NCBI GenBank assembly: GCA_002839415.1 | Contig: PGXZ01000007.1 | Location: 1 to 53,105, forward strand | DNA length: 53,105 nt | Direction: 5' to 3' | From: Candidatus Saccharibacteria bacterium HGW-Saccharibacteria-1 | Lineage (GTDB): Bacteria > Patescibacteriota > Saccharimonadia > Saccharimonadales > Saccharimonadaceae | Part shown: one piece after another, positions 15,706 through 25,331 of the stretch | Layout of the letters: every line of letters starts with the position of its first letter | Numbering within the stretch: the first letter of the stretch is position 1 | Notes under the pieces: model-generated | What the model was told of the DNA's origin: nothing | The model's input: the letters and a program-made list of their open reading frames with translations, nothing else | Database searches by the model: none | Position numbers and translations under genes: made by a program

Positions 15706-18234
15706 ATGTATTACACAAAAACAGTCAAAAAGTGTCTTGAAGAATTAAATACGAACGAAAAAGGGCTATCGGCGTCCGAGGTCAGTGAACGCACAAAAAT
15801 ATATGGTAAAAACATTATTTATGTAAAAGGTGAACCTATTTGGAAAAAAATCCTTAAGCCTTTTGCAAATATTTTAATGCTAATTCTTTTTATTGCTGCA
15901 GGTGTTAGTTTGCTTCATGAAGATTATGCTGATTCGTTAATAATATTATCCATAATATTTATAAACGCAATGATTTACTATGTCCAAAGTTTTTCCACTG
16001 AAAGAATATTAAAAGCGCTCAGTGAACATGAAAAAAATAAGGTTAACGTATATAGAGAGAAAACCATCATCGAGGTCGATTTAGCAGACCTGGTCCCGGG
16101 TGATGTGCTTAAACTAAGCGAAGGCGAAAAGATACCAGCAGATGCAAGGGTTATAGAATCTAATTCATTTCGGGTAGATGAATCTCAATTAACCGGAGAA
16201 TCATTCCCAATAAACAAGCAGACGGATCCGATTGATTCCGACAAAGAAGTGTACGAGCAAACAAATATGATCTTTCAAGGCTCTTTCGTCATTGGCGGTA
16301 GCGCAGTGGCTTTGGTTGTTGCGACCGGAAATAACACTGAATTTGGCAAGCTCGCAAAACTATCGACCCCAAAAACAGACGTAAGCCCAGTTCAAAAAAA
16401 GATTGATAATCTAATATCGACAATAATAAAAGCTGTCATGATAATTGCAATAGTTGCATTCGTATTGTCGATATATAGAGGGATGGATTTTGCTGATGGT
16501 CTAAAATATGTTCTTGCACTATCGGTGAGCGCTGTCCCGGAGAGCTTACCTGTTGCTATAACGGTAATATTGGTTTTGGGTATTAGAAGGATGGCAAAAA
16601 AGCACTCTTTGGTAAAAAACACTAGCGCAATTGAGACTATCGGGGCTTTAACCGTAATCGCAACGGATAAAACGGGAACTTTGACGCAAAACAAATTAAC
16701 ATTAAGGCAAATTTGGAGCCTAGGTGACTCAGAAGACCAGTTACTGCGGACTCTAAGAATGTCCGTTAATCTTAGCGAATCAGCAACCGGAGACCCATTA
16801 GATATTGCAATAACAGATTATGTCAAAAGTATAGCCGAAGATTACAAAGGGCATATTCTAATGACCAAACTTCCGTTTAATCAAGAGTTTTCTATGAGCG
16901 GTAATGTATTTAAATCTGGTGATCAACTTGATTTATTTATAAAAGGGTCTCCTGAGAGCATTTTGTCGAGGTCTCGTTTATCAGTCGGTGAACACTCAAA
17001 AGCAATGCAGCAGTTACATACTATGGCAGGAAACGGGCTTAGGGTTATTGCATTAGCTCATGTTAAAAATATACAAAAGGATATAACTTTCGAATCTATA
17101 GACGACTTGGATGTTGTATTTGATGGACTGATCGCTGTATCAGACGTTCTGCGGTTAGAAGCAAAGGAATCTATATCCATTGCAAAAGACGCAGGCATAA
17201 AAGTGTGCATGATTACAGGTGATCATTTTGAGACGTCATTTCATATTGGCAAAGAACTTGGATTAGTTCATAACAAAAACCAAGTGTTTGATTGCAAGAA
17301 AATGAAAGATTTGAGTGATAAAGAGCTGTCGAAAATAATAGATAACATAAACGTTTTTTCAAGAGTTACTCCAGAAAATAAATACCGAATACTCACGTTA
17401 TTAAAAAAGAATAACATTGTCGCGATGACTGGTGACGGAGTTAATGATGTGCCAGCCTTGGTTAAGTCACATATTGGTATCGCCATGGGTAGCGGTGCAA
17501 GTATCGCAAAAGATGCAGGCGATATAATCTTGCTTGATAATAATTTCACCTCAATAATTTGCGCTATCAACGAAGGCAGAACGATTTATGCCAATATTAA
17601 ACGCATGGTTGCATATTTATTGTCTACTAATGCAGGAGAAATGCTTGTAGCTATTTGTGCATTAATTATTGGTGTACCAATTCCCTTGTTGCCAGTTCAG
17701 ATATTGTGGGTAAATCTGGTTACGGACACCTGCTTGGTCATTCCACTTGGCTTAGAGCCTAGTAGAAGACATAACATGAACCAAACGCCGCAACGGCCAG
17801 ACGGGCCATTATTCAGCAAGTTTATGATTTCAAGAATAATCCTGGTCTCTATAATAATGGCCGCAGTAACCCTTTCTGTATATATGTATATGCTACAAGA
17901 CAAACCACACGACTACGCAAGAACTGTGGCATTTCAAACTTTAGTTGTGATGCAATGGATTAGCGCCTTTTGCTATAGAAGTGACTATGAGTCATTCTTT
18001 GGCAATATCAAGAGGTTTAGTTTAGGTTTTTATATTGGCCTATTTATAGCTGTATTGATGCAAGTGATTGCATTGTTTAGCCCCCTAGGAGACTTGTTGC
18101 ATTTATCTCCAGTAGCAATCAATGATATAGCGATATCCACACTAATTGCAATAATTGTACCTTTATTGTTCATTGAGGCGCATAAGTTTATTGGTAGGCG
18201 ATATTTTAAAAAAGGTTCAAAAAATAAAATCTAA
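15706..18234 (+). CDS. P-type cation-transporting ATPase (P2, calcium-type)
   Basis: The 842-residue pump has an N-terminal cation_ATPase_N domain, actuator domain with LTGES, phosphorylation motif DKTGTLT (Asp321), nucleotide-binding region with KGSPE, hinge TGDGVNDVPAL, and about ten transmembrane helices. The M4 ion-site motif is PESLP instead of the usual PEGLP. The M6 motif LWVNLVTD is like Ca/PMR1-type pumps. Calcium or manganese export is the likely role. It may be co-transcribed with the DUF368 gene; no Shine-Dalgarno is evident. Confidence 0.92.
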   Translation: MYYTKTVKKCLEELNTNEKGLSASEVSERTKIYGKNIIYVKGEPIWKKILKPFANILMLILFIAAGVSLLHEDYADSLIILSIIFINAMIYYVQSFSTERILKALSEHEKNKVNVYREKTIIEVDLADLVPGDVLKLSEGEKIPADARVIESNSFRVDESQLTGESFPINKQTDPIDSDKEVYEQTNMIFQGSFVIGGSAVALVVATGNNTEFGKLAKLSTPKTDVSPVQKKIDNLISTIIKAVMIIAIVAFVLSIYRGMDFADGLKYVLALSVSAVPESLPVAITVILVLGIRRMAKKHSLVKNTSAIETIGALTVIATDKTGTLTQNKLTLRQIWSLGDSEDQLLRTLRMSVNLSESATGDPLDIAITDYVKSIAEDYKGHILMTKLPFNQEFSMSGNVFKSGDQLDLFIKGSPESILSRSRLSVGEHSKAMQQLHTMAGNGLRVIALAHVKNIQKDITFESIDDLDVVFDGLIAVSDVLRLEAKESISIAKDAGIKVCMITGDHFETSFHIGKELGLVHNKNQVFDCKKMKDLSDKELSKIIDNINVFSRVTPENKYRILTLLKKNNIVAMTGDGVNDVPALVKSHIGIAMGSGASIAKDAGDIILLDNNFTSIICAINEGRTIYANIKRMVAYLLSTNAGEMLVAICALIIGVPIPLLPVQILWVNLVTDTCLVIPLGLEPSRRHNMNQTPQRPDGPLFSKFMISRIILVSIIMAAVTLSVYMYMLQDKPHDYARTVAFQTLVVMQWISAFCYRSDYESFFGNIKRFSLGFYIGLFIAVLMQVIALFSPLGDLLHLSPVAINDIAISTLIAIIVPLLFIEAHKFIGRRYFKKGSKNKI

Positions 18235-18447
18235 TAATTTGATATTGTCACCTAAACTTTAAGATTGACAAGTTGTTGGTTGAGGTTAGGATTATGACAC
18301 GCTAGTAATTTAACGCATGCAACATTAATGGATGCATAGAGTAAATATCCATCACCAAGTATTTTACACAGCTATCAAGACATGGAATATCTAAGTTATA
18401 AATACCAACTAACATGTGATGAATGCGGAATCGTCCTATGTTGAAGT

Positions 18448-18654
18448 GCAGAAGCCAGCTCGTGGCAAAATGGTTTCATGGAACGGTTTTTTGATAGTCT
18501 AAAACCTGAGCTTGGTAAACTATCCTAGTACCAGTATATTAGAAAGCTATATGAAGCTACCATACTAACAATACATTGCTATAACACCCGAACGTGTGCA
18601 CGCGGCTTTAAAAATGACCGTAGCGGCACTTACGCCGCTACGCTCAACAGGCAA
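18448..18654 (+). pseudogene. Degenerate IS3-like transposase remnant
   Basis: Read from 18448, the frame gives SAEASSWQNGFMERFFDSLKPELGKL, a stop, then ...YIRKLYEA...CYNTRTCARGFKNDRSGTYAATLN. This is the C-terminal catalytic region of an IS3-family OrfB with at least one in-frame stop and several damaged residues (the usual YNTxRxHxALK is altered). Sequence further upstream to about 18235 shows more broken fragments and no intact gene. It is the same family as the remnant at 252-530. The whole 18235-18736 gap is accounted for by this debris. Confidence 0.8.
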
Positions 18655-18736
18655 TAGTTTAAGACAAACACTGCGTCTAGGAAGGTGAAATCTTGACACG
18701 CTCCTTGCTGTGTTTATTGATTTGATTTTCGATAAG

Positions 18737-20437
18737 TTATCGATTGAAATGAATAATATCTTTTCTATCGCCAAGATGCTCAATGTGCAAGAGTTTCTCT
18801 TTTAGGAACTTATCAAAACTAAATCCATGTTTTAATATCAATGAAGATGCGTATTCGCCACCCAAGTATCGGGGTATGATAACATAACTAGCCCCTTTGT
18901 CGTAAAGTTTTAAAGAGTCCTCTATACTATTGCATACCATTATTGTAATAATAGAATCATCAAGTTGGCGTACTTTATGTAGGATTAATGAGTTGGTTTC
19001 AAAATTAGGGATAGTAGATATTACCATTTTGAACTTATTCAATTTTAATTCATCAAGCGTTTCGGGATCTTCGGCATCGCCGTAAATACAATTTATTTTT
19101 TTGTTGTCTAAATATTTTACAATTTGAGGATTAAATTCAACTATTAAAAATTTCGTTTTGATATCCTTAAAAACTTTCAGTAGACTATAGCCGATCTTGT
19201 CGCATCCAAACATTATAACTTCCATATTTTTTGTGTGGGATGATGAATCTTTGTGTTTTAAGTTTTTCATCTCAAAAATAGATAGAAATTTTGATAACCT
19301 TGAGTATATTTTGTCAGAAAACATCATAGCGTAGGTCGATCCCGAGATGGTGATTAGACCGACAACCGTGACCATTGATAAAATTTCAGTTGAAAGCCCT
19401 GCGCTTTTTACGCCCATAGCTACTAGTATTAACGAAAATTCGCTTATCTGAGCAACCGTTAGCCCAGCAGAAAAGCCAACTTTTGATGAGTATCCTAATC
19501 TTCCCATTATTATCATAACGATCAAGGGGTTGCCAATAAGTATAAATAGCGAGAATACAACTACGGGAATAATACTATGTTCGAGATTTGTTATGTCCAT
19601 CTGAGAGCCAAGATGAACAAAGAATAAAAATATAAAGAAATCCCTTATTGGTTTAATTTTTGCTACAATCTCGTATCTGAATTTAGATATTGACAAGGTA
19701 ACCCCGGCGAGCAAAGCGCCTATTTCCATAGAGAATTTAAGTTTGTAAAATATTGCCGCAATAGCCATACACCAACCAATAGAGAATAACAGTAAGTACT
19801 CCTGAGATGTTGCGATTCTTTTTAATAATTTAGGCATAACATAGATTGACAGAGGTATTAATGAAAGTGAGAATACCAATATGGCAATAAATCCAATCAA
19901 GTCCATCGACTCACTGCCAGACTTTGATGCGAAAGATGAAACTACCGCTAAAATAACCATAGCAACTATATCTTGAACTAGAAGGAAGCCTATGGATATT
20001 TTACCGTAAAGAGTATCTATATCACCCTTGTCCGACAATATTTTCATAATGATAATGGTACTACTGAACGTCAATGCAACTGATATATAAATTGAAGCCG
20101 TAAGAGAATATCCAAGAGCGTATGAAATCGCCATACCTAAAAGCGAAGTAAACAGAACTTGGCCAAGCCCGGTTATTAATGAGACTTTTCCTACTTCCCT
20201 GAAAACTTTCGGACTAAGATTTAGGCCCACTGTGAATAGTAAGACTACTACACCGAATTGCGCGAAAGAAGCAATAGCTTCACTAGAATGTGTTATATTT
20301 AGTAGATTCGGTCCAATCAATATACCTGCTACAATATAACCAATAATCAAGGGTTGTTTTAAATAAGAGGCTAACCCTGCAACGACCAGGCCTACGGCTA
20401 TCATAATAGCTATTTCGATAAGTGTCGATTCAATCAT
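18737..20437 (-). CDS. CPA2-type cation/proton antiporter with TrkA-N domain (Kef-like)
   Basis: The 566-residue protein has twelve to thirteen membrane helices with the Na_H_exchanger fold, then a C-terminal RCK/TrkA-N domain. That domain starts around EVIMFGCDKIGYSLL, a slightly degenerate nucleotide loop, and includes YGDAEDPETLDEL. It is likely a potassium or sodium/proton exchanger gated by nucleotides. It is a single gene next to the GltS-type symporter on the same strand (gap 119 nt). The exact ion is unknown. Confidence 0.9.
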   Translation of the reverse strand: MIESTLIEIAIMIAVGLVVAGLASYLKQPLIIGYIVAGILIGPNLLNITHSSEAIASFAQFGVVVLLFTVGLNLSPKVFREVGKVSLITGLGQVLFTSLLGMAISYALGYSLTASIYISVALTFSSTIIIMKILSDKGDIDTLYGKISIGFLLVQDIVAMVILAVVSSFASKSGSESMDLIGFIAILVFSLSLIPLSIYVMPKLLKRIATSQEYLLLFSIGWCMAIAAIFYKLKFSMEIGALLAGVTLSISKFRYEIVAKIKPIRDFFIFLFFVHLGSQMDITNLEHSIIPVVVFSLFILIGNPLIVMIIMGRLGYSSKVGFSAGLTVAQISEFSLILVAMGVKSAGLSTEILSMVTVVGLITISGSTYAMMFSDKIYSRLSKFLSIFEMKNLKHKDSSSHTKNMEVIMFGCDKIGYSLLKVFKDIKTKFLIVEFNPQIVKYLDNKKINCIYGDAEDPETLDELKLNKFKMVISTIPNFETNSLILHKVRQLDDSIITIMVCNSIEDSLKLYDKGASYVIIPRYLGGEYASSLILKHGFSFDKFLKEKLLHIEHLGDRKDIIHFNR

Positions 20438-20556
20438 TCAGCTCGCTTTCTTGTTTTTGTATGATACTATTCGATTATACATGCTGCAAGTCTGGCCTAC
20501 AAGTTACAAGATAGGGCTGTCGTTACATTTATATTTTAGCTAGCAAATCTATTGCG

Positions 20557-21963
20557 TTATTTAAGCATTTTCGAAGCAATTTTGCCGAGACTCAAACTGT
20601 GTTCTTTTAGTCGGGTATTGTTCTTGTCTTTTTTGCCAAAAATTAGCCCAACAACTATCCAAAACGTAAAACATCCGCTAGATATTATTAACATTGGCAC
20701 CAAGCCAAACTCCGACAACAACACCACCATAGAGGCAGTGATTAGCCCGCCACCCATAAAAGGTTCGAAAGCAAGTTGTTTGTAGGCAAAGGCTTCGCGC
20801 GCCTTTGTTTTATTATATGGATCGACTAACCTGTTTATTAAAAGTCCAGTAGCGGTCATGCCCATTGACTGACCAACATTCGTAATTCCTTTTTCAAACC
20901 AATCTTTTTTGAAGAACCTAGGAGCAAATAAGAAAAAAGCGCTTAAAATCCACACCACACCTGATACGGCTAATATAATAAAGATGGCTAAGTTATCCTT
21001 AATTGAATTCAGCGACATAGTGGCTATAGCTGTGACTATCAGAATATCTAATGCCATTGCGCATAAAGTCTGGATTGTATTGCGCCTTAATAAGTGTGTT
21101 TTATGCGTAAACCTTAATATCAATTGGACTATTATTCCACCCATCATAGCGAGTGGAAACAAAGGTATATATTTAAAGAATCGCAAATCGGTAAATGACT
21201 TTAACATAGTATCTTCGATACTTATAAAACCCTGTTGCATAAACCATCCAATAAAAATCGAGGCTGCAAATAAGGCGCATGTAATCGCAATCTCTTTGGG
21301 GTTTGTGTCTAATTTGTTGGCAAACCTAGTGATATTGTACCCGCTTCTTATCATCTTTTTTTGCTGAGTTTTTAAAGAAGCTTCATTTAATATTTTTCCA
21401 TTTTTGCTATTATAAACATTAATAATAATCAGACAGCTAATTATTGCAACTATAATACTGACAGTAGCAAGACCTAGCGTTATACCCGTACCATCACTCC
21501 ATCCGAGCTTTGTAAACGTCGGAGCAAGCCCAGAAGCTGTTCCGTGACCGCCTTCAAAGCCTATTTCAATTAATGCACCTGTCATCGCTGGTGCTCCAAA
21601 AAATGGACCAAGGATAAATATAGTCAATAAGATACCTATGACGTACTGCCCCCAGGCGAGGGTGTTCCCGAAGGCTATCATTGGTATTGATTTGTTTATT
21701 ATTTCTTTTGGCTTTGGCAGGCTGTGCCCTAAGAATAAACCAGCAAAAACAATATTAATCAAAAAACCAGGGAATTTGACCCATTCAGAAGTTACCTCGA
21801 TTGGTATAGTTCCGATAAGCTGCGGCCCAAGAATAAGCGCAAATAAACCTCCTAATAGTGAGCTAGGTATGAAATATCTTTTTAGAAAATTTGATCCACG
21901 CTTTACGTGTCTTGATACTAATATAACTATGAAAAGTATGAATATGCTTTGTAATAATGTCAT
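20557..21963 (-). CDS. Sodium/glutamate-type symporter (ESS/GltS family)
   Basis: The 468-residue membrane protein has about twelve helices. The family motif GGHGTASGLAPTFTKLGW and the second half NVGQSMGMTATGLLINRLVDP match GltS-like proteins. Glutamate uptake would suit an auxotrophic, host-dependent cell; the substrate is inferred from the family. A promoter box TATAAT (21970-21975, minus strand) lies only 6 nt before the ATG, predicting a leaderless mRNA. Confidence 0.88.
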   Translation of the reverse strand: MTLLQSIFILFIVILVSRHVKRGSNFLKRYFIPSSLLGGLFALILGPQLIGTIPIEVTSEWVKFPGFLINIVFAGLFLGHSLPKPKEIINKSIPMIAFGNTLAWGQYVIGILLTIFILGPFFGAPAMTGALIEIGFEGGHGTASGLAPTFTKLGWSDGTGITLGLATVSIIVAIISCLIIINVYNSKNGKILNEASLKTQQKKMIRSGYNITRFANKLDTNPKEIAITCALFAASIFIGWFMQQGFISIEDTMLKSFTDLRFFKYIPLFPLAMMGGIIVQLILRFTHKTHLLRRNTIQTLCAMALDILIVTAIATMSLNSIKDNLAIFIILAVSGVVWILSAFFLFAPRFFKKDWFEKGITNVGQSMGMTATGLLINRLVDPYNKTKAREAFAYKQLAFEPFMGGGLITASMVVLLSEFGLVPMLIISSGCFTFWIVVGLIFGKKDKNNTRLKEHSLSLGKIASKMLK

Positions 21964-21975
21964 TCGTCAATTATA

Positions 21976-22420
21976 ACCTTATATCTAAAGCTGTGCTAAT
22001 TTTTATAAACAGACAGCGTAAATATAGCCATGAGTTAGATGTTAGGGTCTTGACAGACTGTTATTTTGGATGGTTTAGATAAGTACCGAAAACTTCAAAA
22101 AAACAACAGATTGCACTTCGGAAAATTAATAAAGTAAAAAAGTCGGAATGGCCCTAATTCTTCGCTTTCGATGAGTCAGCCGTACTGCAGTTGGAACGGC
22201 TTCTTACTCGATATTATCTGTTCGGCGGATGAATTAGAAGCCTTAGGTTTTCGACATATCGACGAGAGAGTTATAAATATGAGCTTGGGTAATTTATAAA
22301 ATGTTGAATTTATTAACTAATTTAGTTGTCGTTGGCTGTCAAGGCTCTTTGTTCTCTGTTAAACGTCAGGGGCGCTTCATCTTGACAATCCTGCTATGCG
22401 GCGCCGTCTTTTATTTCTAA
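21976..22420. other. Intergenic stretch with possible decayed coding sequence
   Basis: No intact gene was found. A plus-strand frame from about 22071 reads DGLDKYRKLQKNNRLHFGKL, a stop, and later ADELEALGFRHIDERVINMS before another stop near 22300. This looks like the end of a broken protein of unknown family. The rest shows nothing. Confidence 0.35.
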
Positions 22421-23906
22421 TTACGGGCGTTTAATTAGCATGTGGACTGCTATTTCACCTAATTTTTTTGAACCGCGTTGATGTGGTCGGACGAAAGTCT
22501 CACCTTCATCTAATGTAATTCCCGCTTGCTCTGCCATTGCCACGGCATCTGGCGAGGCATGCCAACCTTTGGGTAATTGACGTATATGCCAAATCACACC
22601 ATGTAACTTTACTTCCCTTTTAGATTCTTTCTGATTATTTTCGTTTGTTGACGAACTGTTGTTGCGGGAATTACGCATGTCGCTAGCTGCCTTAATGCGC
22701 GGAATTAAAAGCTTGCTGACAATGTCTGCACCGCTGCATGTATCATTTTTTACAGAATTAGAACTTCGCTTTACAGTTCTGTGTACCTTTTCTGAATTTT
22801 CAAGCGGCGTTACGAGATCAATAAAGTTAGCCAGTATTTCTGCTTGTATTTTACGATAAGATATGTATTGGCCCTTGTCTCTCGCTATAACTTCGAGTGA
22901 ATTAGTTAAGGGTATTGCTGAGGTAAGGCTGCCGTCATTTTTGATAATTAACTCGTTCCTTTTTTTAACATCATCAGCCATAACTGTCTCGATATCTTTT
23001 GATACGATAAGGTCTTTAACGTATTTTTTTATATTTTTTGTGTAGTACGTTTCGGGAGTATCCATTACATATGCAAGCGCGTTTTTAATATATTCGCCTA
23101 CTAGCTCGTGGGCATTGCTTGGTATAACTTGCGATTTTATATTCTCTATGTCAGCAAAAATAAATAATCCATTTCGACTTTCTTGAGATATCGCCCCATT
23201 TTTTACTCCGTAGCACCGGTTAGCTAGCGCCTGATTAAATATTAGTTCAATCTCTTTATTGTCTTTGTCGATCTTTTCATTGCTAATATCGTCCAAAACC
23301 TCATCTTCAGGAAGTTCGTCTATGTAGGATAATGCAAGGAGGCGCTCCTCGATCAATAAACTTATTGAATCCAATATGTCCATATTGCTATATTCTTTAC
23401 GTTTTGATTTGTTTTTGGTTTTGTTTGAACTAAGTCTATCATATAAAAAAGTAGCAACATAAGCATACTCATTTAGGTTTTGTTCTGGAATCTTTGAAAC
23501 AAGGTCAATTACAGACAGGATCATTAGTGCTTCAGACCTGTCGATCGCTCCGTCATCACCAAATGATATTTCCCTAATATTTGCAATCTCGTTACATAAA
23601 TTGATTTGATCTAGCAGTATGGCTGTTGATAAGGGATATTTTTTTGCCTCGTCATTATATATCTCGAGCTAAAGAGACTAATTCAACGGCGTCTAGAATG
23701 GATTGATTATCGTTTCCTAAGATAGCTTCGGTAACCTGAGTTTTAATTTCTGGATAGGTTCGTAAATGTCTACTACTGCCGTCAACGCGTCTATTTAAAA
23801 AATCCTCGTCGAGGAAAGGCCTAGTTAGATTATCCAAATCTTCAACTTCTTTTCGGCTTAAATTATCAGCGCAATTAACCTTGTTGACGTTTTCTTGCAA
23901 TAACAT
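22421..23906 (-). pseudogene. Large gene of unknown function interrupted by a frameshift
   Basis: Two frames are present. The first runs from an ATG at 23906 (extended -10 TGTTACAAT 9 nt before it) to TAA at 23655. The second is open from 23668 to 22421 but has no usual start codon until 23524. Read through the shift, the sequence is continuous: ...VELVSLARDI / YNDEAKKYPLSTAILLDQI... The combined product would be about 495 residues. Its C-terminal part (GVIWHIRQLPKGWHASPDAV) looks conserved-like. No domain was recognised. It is a frameshift, a sequencing error, or two genes with an odd start. Earlier ATGs (23933) exist but precede the -10. Confidence 0.6.
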
Positions 23907-24120
23907 AATTAAAAAATTGTAACATAATATCATTATTAGTCAATAGAGGCGCGCTACATTCCACTCCCAAACGCACAATAATCAAAATAACAAATAGTAA
24001 AGTAGTTTGCCGGAGGCTCGAAGAGGCTCTGTTGGTTGTGCCTTGCCGTCCATTCATTTAGAATATCCTGGAGGTTGACGAATATATTTTTCAATCACGA
24101 TTTAGCGTAATGCTGTTTAT

Positions 24121-24152
24121 AAAAATCTCAGGTAGTCAGCCTGGGATTTTTA
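24121..24152. terminator. Bidirectional terminator-like hairpin
   Basis: AAAAATCTCAGG and CCTGGGATTTTT flank a 7-nt loop, with U-rich runs in both directions. It lies 26 nt after the 24178-24642 gene and probably ends its transcript. The stem sequence resembles the terminator at 1792-1817. Confidence 0.75.
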
Positions 24153-24177
24153 TAATGTCTATCTATATTAATTGTTA

Positions 24178-24642
24178 TCAGTCTTCAGATTTTATCATAG
24201 AGTTTAGTTTTGTGATTTCGTAATATGTAACTGTTTGATCTTCGCTTGTTAGTTTCTTTTTGTCTGATATGTCGGCTTTGTATGTTTGTGTAGTGAGTTC
24301 TAGCTCAGCAGGCATCTTCTTTGATGCTGACCATAATCCGTAGTTATATCTACTGATAAAGTAGACGTTGTTGTTATCGGAGTTGGCTTCTGTGAATAGC
24401 AGTCCCGTATCCTCTGAAGCCCCTGAAGAATTGTCGTTTTCTTCGGTTTCGCCGTTGTATACTAGGTCTATGCTTTTTTGGCTATTATCTTCAGTTTGTT
24501 CCGTAGTCTTATTTTCTGGATTAGTCTGGGTTGATGTCTGATCATCCTTATTCACTTTATTTGTTTGAGAGTATATAAATATTCCTCCCCCAATTAGCAA
24601 TATGGCGCCTATGCTACTTAATAAAATTATATATTTCTTCAT
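24178..24642 (-). CDS. Membrane-anchored hypothetical protein
   Basis: The 154-residue protein has an N-terminal transmembrane segment (about 4-25), a low-complexity Thr/Asn/Glu linker (about 30-75) and a short C-terminal extracellular region without Cys. It has no recognised domain. The gene is monocistronic, between a terminator (24121-24152) and the tRNA-Glu terminator. Confidence 0.75.
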   Translation of the reverse strand: MKKYIILLSSIGAILLIGGGIFIYSQTNKVNKDDQTSTQTNPENKTTEQTEDNSQKSIDLVYNGETEENDNSSGASEDTGLLFTEANSDNNNVYFISRYNYGLWSASKKMPAELELTTQTYKADISDKKKLTSEDQTVTYYEITKLNSMIKSED

Positions 24643-24775
24643 GAATATACTATAAACTATATGTTTATTATATTACAGCGAAAACTCAAGTGATTATGTT
24701 GTATAAAATGTTACAATAATTTTCGTTATCGACTGTAGCTTAGGTATTTTGAATTGAGGGTTTTTATAATACTAA

Positions 24776-24808
24776 AATAGCTCAAACATCAGCGTTGAAT
24801 GAGCTATT
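24776..24808 (-). terminator. Terminator downstream of tRNA-Glu
   Basis: TGAGCTATT (24800-24808) and AATAGCTCA (24776-24784) are exact complements with a 15-nt loop, followed on the minus strand by TTAGTATTATAAAAA. It ends the tRNA-Glu transcript. Confidence 0.65.
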
Positions 24809-24834
24809 ATTAAAAAATTATCAAATGGTACAAT

Positions 24835-24909
24835 TGGTGATCTCACCGGGAATCGAACCCGGATTGCCAGGATGAGAACCTGGTGTCCTAACCGTTAGAC
24901 GATGAGACC
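24835..24909 (-). tRNA. tRNA-Glu(CTC)
   Basis: A full cloverleaf is visible. The acceptor stem is GGTCTCA/TGAGATC with one wobble. The D arm includes TCTAACGGTTAGGA. The anticodon stem CCAGG/CCTGG has loop TTCTCAT (24872-24878, anticodon CTC at 24874-24876). The T arm is CCGGG-TTCGATT-CCCGG, with discriminator A and an encoded CCA. It lies 41 nt downstream of the receiver gene on the same strand, and gltX heads the same minus-strand block. Confidence 0.95.
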
Positions 24910-24949
24910 ATGAAACATCAACTACTTTACCAAATAACAGTGGTAATGT

Positions 24950-25330
24950 CTAGATGTCTTTGAGTTGTTTTATCACGGAAATTAATTTCTTTGGTGTAAT
25001 CTCGGCTTTGATTAGATAAGCATCTGCGTTTTTTTGCATAGCAGCACGCGATTCGTCATCTTGTTCAAAGTTGGTTAGGATGATCACGTGTGAGTGCGGT
25101 ATGAGGTCTTCTTCGCCGCCACGAAGCGCTTCGAGTATTTCAGTCCCCCGTCGTTCGGGTAACATTACGTCCAGTAGTATTACATCATATTGCTTATTGC
25201 GGGCTGCAATTAGGCCGTCATTGCCATCGACAATCCAATCGACCTCGTAACCCTCTTTTTTAAGACTGCGAACATACATTTCGCCAATAAATCTGTCATC
25301 TTCGATACATAAAATTGTCTTTATTGCCAT
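24950..25330 (-). CDS. Stand-alone response-regulator receiver
   Basis: The 126-residue single REC domain has acidic residues E10, D11, D12, phospho-acceptor D54 in LLDVMLP, a switch Thr in ILTN and conserved Lys in YLIKAE. No output domain is present. It starts one nt after the stop of the histidine-kinase gene (stop and ATG nearly touch; Shine-Dalgarno AGGGG), so it is the cognate receiver. It probably acts by protein contacts. Confidence 0.92.
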   Translation of the reverse strand: MAIKTILCIEDDRFIGEMYVRSLKKEGYEVDWIVDGNDGLIAARNKQYDVILLDVMLPERRGTEILEALRGGEEDLIPHSHVIILTNFEQDDESRAAMQKNADAYLIKAEITPKKLISVIKQLKDI

Positions 25331-25331
25331 T

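Noticed and set aside
23875-24057. 60-codon minus-strand frame overlapping the start of the interrupted gene
   Set aside because: It overlaps the better 23906 start and its promoter and has no protein-like pattern.
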